From Ruminococcus sp. AM22-13 (GTDB lineage Bacteria; Bacillota; Clostridia; Lachnospirales; Lachnospiraceae), in NCBI RefSeq assembly GCF_003471165.1, contig NZ_QRIL01000005.1:144477-175575 (forward strand): 31,099 nucleotides of DNA, written 5' to 3'. Position numbers and translations under genes: made by a program. Each line of letters opens with the position of its first letter. Positions within the stretch are counted from its first letter, which is position 1. Below are positions 30,365 to 31,099 of the stretch, in pieces. The notes beneath the pieces were generated by a model. It had not been told where the DNA came from. It did not search any database and saw only the letters and a list, made by a program, of their open reading frames with translations.

Positions 30365-30985
30365 TCAGATTCCATATTTTTTCAAATCAACTTTACCATC
30401 CTCTACTTCAATTCCATCTGCTTCCAAAAGTTTTGCCTGCTCACCGGCTCCGCCGAAGGCAAATTCTCCCGCAAGTTCGCCCTTTGCATTTACAACACGA
30501 AAGCATGGGATATGTTCCGGATCGGGGTTCTTGTGGAGGGCATTTCCCACTGCTCTTGCCATTCTGGGATTGCCAGCCATCTCAGCAACTTTGCTATAAG
30601 TTGCAACATGACCCTTTGGTATTTTTTTGACTGCCTCATAGATTCTTTTAGTTGGGCTATCTGTAACCAAGTCATAACTTTCGGATATCATCCTTTTTAT
30701 ATCTTTATCCGGTATACTTCCATCCAAAATGAGCGTATTCCAATGTTCTTTATTCTGATGATATCCCGCAATTACTGAATCATATGCACTACGCCAGAAA
30801 TCGCGCCACTGTGGATCTACCTTTACATTCAGATTAATATATCCATCCTTTTCATAAATCCAGAGAAAAGCCTTTTTACTTTTTCTAACTCTTACTAACT
30901 GCCAATTCTGGTCATGAAAAGGTTTTTCTTCATATACATTCTTAAAAGATAATCCGTATTTTAATGCTTCTTCCCTTGTTTTCAT
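30365..30985 (-). CDS. MmcQ/YjbR-like domain fused to MGMT-type DNA alkyltransferase
   Basis: A 206-residue cytoplasmic protein. The N-terminal part (1-100) resembles MmcQ/YjbR. The C-terminal part (110-200) is the DNA-binding and active-site domain of O6-alkylguanine-DNA alkyltransferases, with ATYSKVA, the arginine-finger motif ARAVGNAL (R144) and the active site IPCFRVV (C161). The usual motif is PCHRV; here the catalytic histidine is phenylalanine. It may still bind damaged DNA and flag or slowly repair it. A GAAGGAA ribosome site precedes the ATG. It has its own terminator and seems unrelated to the heme genes. Confidence 0.85.
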   Translation of the reverse strand: MKTREEALKYGLSFKNVYEEKPFHDQNWQLVRVRKSKKAFLWIYEKDGYINLNVKVDPQWRDFWRSAYDSVIAGYHQNKEHWNTLILDGSIPDKDIKRMISESYDLVTDSPTKRIYEAVKKIPKGHVATYSKVAEMAGNPRMARAVGNALHKNPDPEHIPCFRVVNAKGELAGEFAFGGAGEQAKLLEADGIEVEDGKVDLKKYGI

Positions 30986-31014
30986 ATTCTTTTATTCCTT
31001 CTTTTTATATTTAG

Positions 31015-31048
31015 GCACAAAAAAACCAGCTATCATCTAGCTGGTTTT
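31015..31048 (-). terminator. Intrinsic terminator of a gene beyond the right edge
   Basis: AAAACCAGCTA (31022-31032) and TAGCTGGTTTT (31038-31048) form a perfect 11-bp stem with a 5-base loop. On the minus strand a run of seven T and TGTGCC follows. It likely ends a minus-strand gene whose body is outside the window. The last 51 bases hold nothing I can identify. Confidence 0.85.
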
Positions 31049-31099
31049 AGTATATCTTCAAAACTACATACATGTCAACATTCCCTGAAAATCATTCTT

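Noticed and set aside
1..31099. tRNA, rRNA, CRISPR arrays, phage genes or intact insertion sequences
   Set aside because: None could be recognised by eye. A dedicated RNA-family and insertion-sequence search would be needed to exclude small RNAs.

Overview
The window looks like chromosome of a low-GC, anaerobic Clostridia member, most probably Lachnospiraceae (Blautia/Mediterraneibacter-like). The evidence is AT-rich codon use, strong AGGAGG ribosome sites, flavodiiron-protein fragments, a GH36/ABC sugar locus, N/D-rich surface proteins and basic Ig-like tails. Species cannot be decided from the sequence alone.

Left part (1-10.6 kb). The window opens on the first codons of a flavodiiron gene (fprA). 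Next come a LysR regulator and a divergent stand-alone siroheme/4Fe-4S reductase, and this pair is bounded by an 18-bp perfect inverted repeat. A scar follows, made of decayed MarR and MATE fragments. A minus-strand sugar operon comes after it (binding protein, two permeases, GH36 glycosidase, HAD phosphatase; no ATPase), with a divergent AraC regulator. A second fprA 5' end with its promoter then appears, attached to an internally deleted, frameshifted pseudogene.

Middle (10.6-14.9 kb). Two SPFH proteins (HflK/HflC-like) lie behind a structured leader. An orphan N/T-rich tail, a minimal nucleotidyltransferase and an Rpn-family nuclease with four 24-bp coding repeats follow.

Right part (14.9-28.1 kb, minus strand). 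This is a large heme-acquisition locus. In transcription order: a secreted NEAT-like protein; a secreted NEAT-like/FMN_bind/NEAT-like protein; an intrinsic terminator; a NEAT protein with long Asn/Gly linkers and a C-terminal hydrophobic anchor; a membrane-anchored Shp-like heme protein; a lipoprotein/permease/ATPase importer (HtsABC/IsdEF type); a DUF454 membrane protein; a YgbA-like Cys-rich protein; and a heterodimeric ABC exporter of CydDC type. The likely flow is heme capture at the surface, relay through the Shp domain to the lipoprotein, then import. The flavin domain suggests a surface redox step, which is inference.

Right edge (28.1-31.1 kb). Two tandem DtxR-like regulators carry extra C-terminal domains. 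One keeps the DtxR metal ligands and the other has lost them. Their promoter and the promoter of the first NEAT operon have the same design: TTGACA inside a TTAGT-N4-ACTAA palindrome, an 18-bp spacer, then TAGAAT. This strongly suggests a shared metal-responsive, autoregulated circuit. An MmcQ/YjbR-MGMT fusion closes the window.

Main candidates for something new: the flavin-bearing NEAT-like protein, the shared methionine motif across the heme-domain set, and the paired DtxR-like regulators with their twin operators.
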